A stretch of 64,000 bases of DNA, from NCBI RefSeq assembly GCF_900199585.1, contig NZ_FZQY01000009.1, forward strand, positions 1 through 64,000, read 5' to 3'. Positions 63,791-64,000 of this stretch are shown in pieces (position 1 is the first letter of the stretch; each line of letters opens with the position of its first letter). This DNA comes from Helicobacter sp. 'house sparrow 1'. Its GTDB lineage: Bacteria; Campylobacterota; Campylobacteria; Campylobacterales; Helicobacteraceae. The position numbers and the translations under genes were made by a program. Under the pieces are notes generated by a model that was not told the origin of the DNA, searched no databases, and was given only the letters and a program-made list of their open reading frames with translations.

Positions 63791-63990
63791 TAACCTCCTA
63801 GATTATGTTGCAAATCATAGTATTTAGAAAGAAAAATATCCAATTTCTCTTGCATACCACAAACCCTCAAAACCACACTATCTGCTCCAAAATTATCTTT
63901 AGTTATTTCAATCCCTAAAGTCTTAGCTATATACTCCACTTTATTCAATAGAGCATAAGGGCATTGTATTTCTTCTTGTTTTTGGATCAC
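63790..63990 (-). CDS. small protein of unknown function upstream of hemJ
   Basis: 66 residues from GTG 63990 with AAAGGA five bases upstream; the ATG overlapping it is in another frame. Two cysteines (QCPYALL, RVCGMQ). No family recognised. Its TAA overlaps the hemJ start, so probably co-translated. Confidence 0.65.
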   Translation of the reverse strand: MIQKQEEIQCPYALLNKVEYIAKTLGIEITKDNFGADSVVLRVCGMQEKLDIFLSKYYDLQHNLGG

Positions 63991-64000
63991 ATAGTCCTTT

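Overview
The window looks like chromosomal DNA of an epsilonproteobacterium in or near the genus Helicobacter. It is AT-rich, with many short operons, TATAAT-type -10 boxes without clear -35 boxes, and several TTG starts. From memory, the gene order recalls H. pylori blocks: gyrA/HP0702/flgR; moaA/mobA/flhB; HP0755-HP0758; HP0771/amiA/HP0773/tyrS/spoT/rpoZ/pyrH; ppiD-like/ftsA/ftsZ; hypBCD. Unlike H. pylori it carries a full periplasmic nitrate reductase cluster (napAGHBFLD), an ammonia-forming nitrite reductase pair (nrfHA) and a linked 16S-tRNA-23S-5S operon. I cannot name the species from sequence alone.

Layout: 1-5810 holds one complete leftward rRNA operon (16S, tRNA-Ile, tRNA-Ala, 23S, 5S) with long inverted repeats flanking 16S and 23S. 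Next come a 23-copy array of a 10-bp unit (5831-6060), an A9G10 tract and a degenerate trypsin-fold gene. 7.1-14.3 kb: ppiA, a 31-codon membrane ORF and a ferritin-like DUF455 gene run rightward; flgR, an HP0702-like gene, gyrA, dgkA and a membrane-anchored protein run leftward. 14.4-27.5 kb is a respiratory and maturation region: nrfHA, pgeF, hypBCD, two small membrane proteins and napAGHBFLD. 27.5-30.6 kb: ferredoxin, metK, peroxiredoxin, and PhnA-like and YhbP-like genes. 30575-31957 has no recognisable gene. 32-44 kb: an ATP-grasp protein of the glutathionylspermidine synthase family, UPF0323 lipoprotein, mqnE, moaA, mobA, flhB, a transporter, an amidase, tcdA, a soluble PAS chemoreceptor and an ABC-F ATPase. 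44-52.1 kb: mqnA, then a leftward run from pyrH to amiA. 52092-52837 is gene-free. 52.8-56.9 kb is ppiD-like/ftsA/ftsZ. 57-64 kb is a leftward run ending in rpoD, with argH, ubiE/menG and hemJ.

How the genes fit together: NapA/NapB reduce nitrate to nitrite in the periplasm, fed by NapG/NapH instead of NapC. NrfH/NrfA reduce nitrite to ammonium. MoaA and MobA contribute to the molybdenum cofactor NapA needs. HypBCD mature NiFe hydrogenase, a likely electron donor. MqnA and MqnE make menaquinone by the futalosine route, and UbiE/MenG performs the last methylation. The window thus encodes much of a hydrogen/formate-to-nitrate respiratory chain.

I found no mobile element, CRISPR array or defence system, and no convincing new multi-gene system. 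The most unusual items are the 10-bp array next to the rRNA promoter region; the 31-codon membrane ORF overlapping both neighbours; two enzyme-fold proteins that lost catalytic residues (trypsin-like at 6125, nitrilase-like at 58855); the all-CxxCH NrfA; and the 1.4-kb hairpin-rich gene-free stretch.
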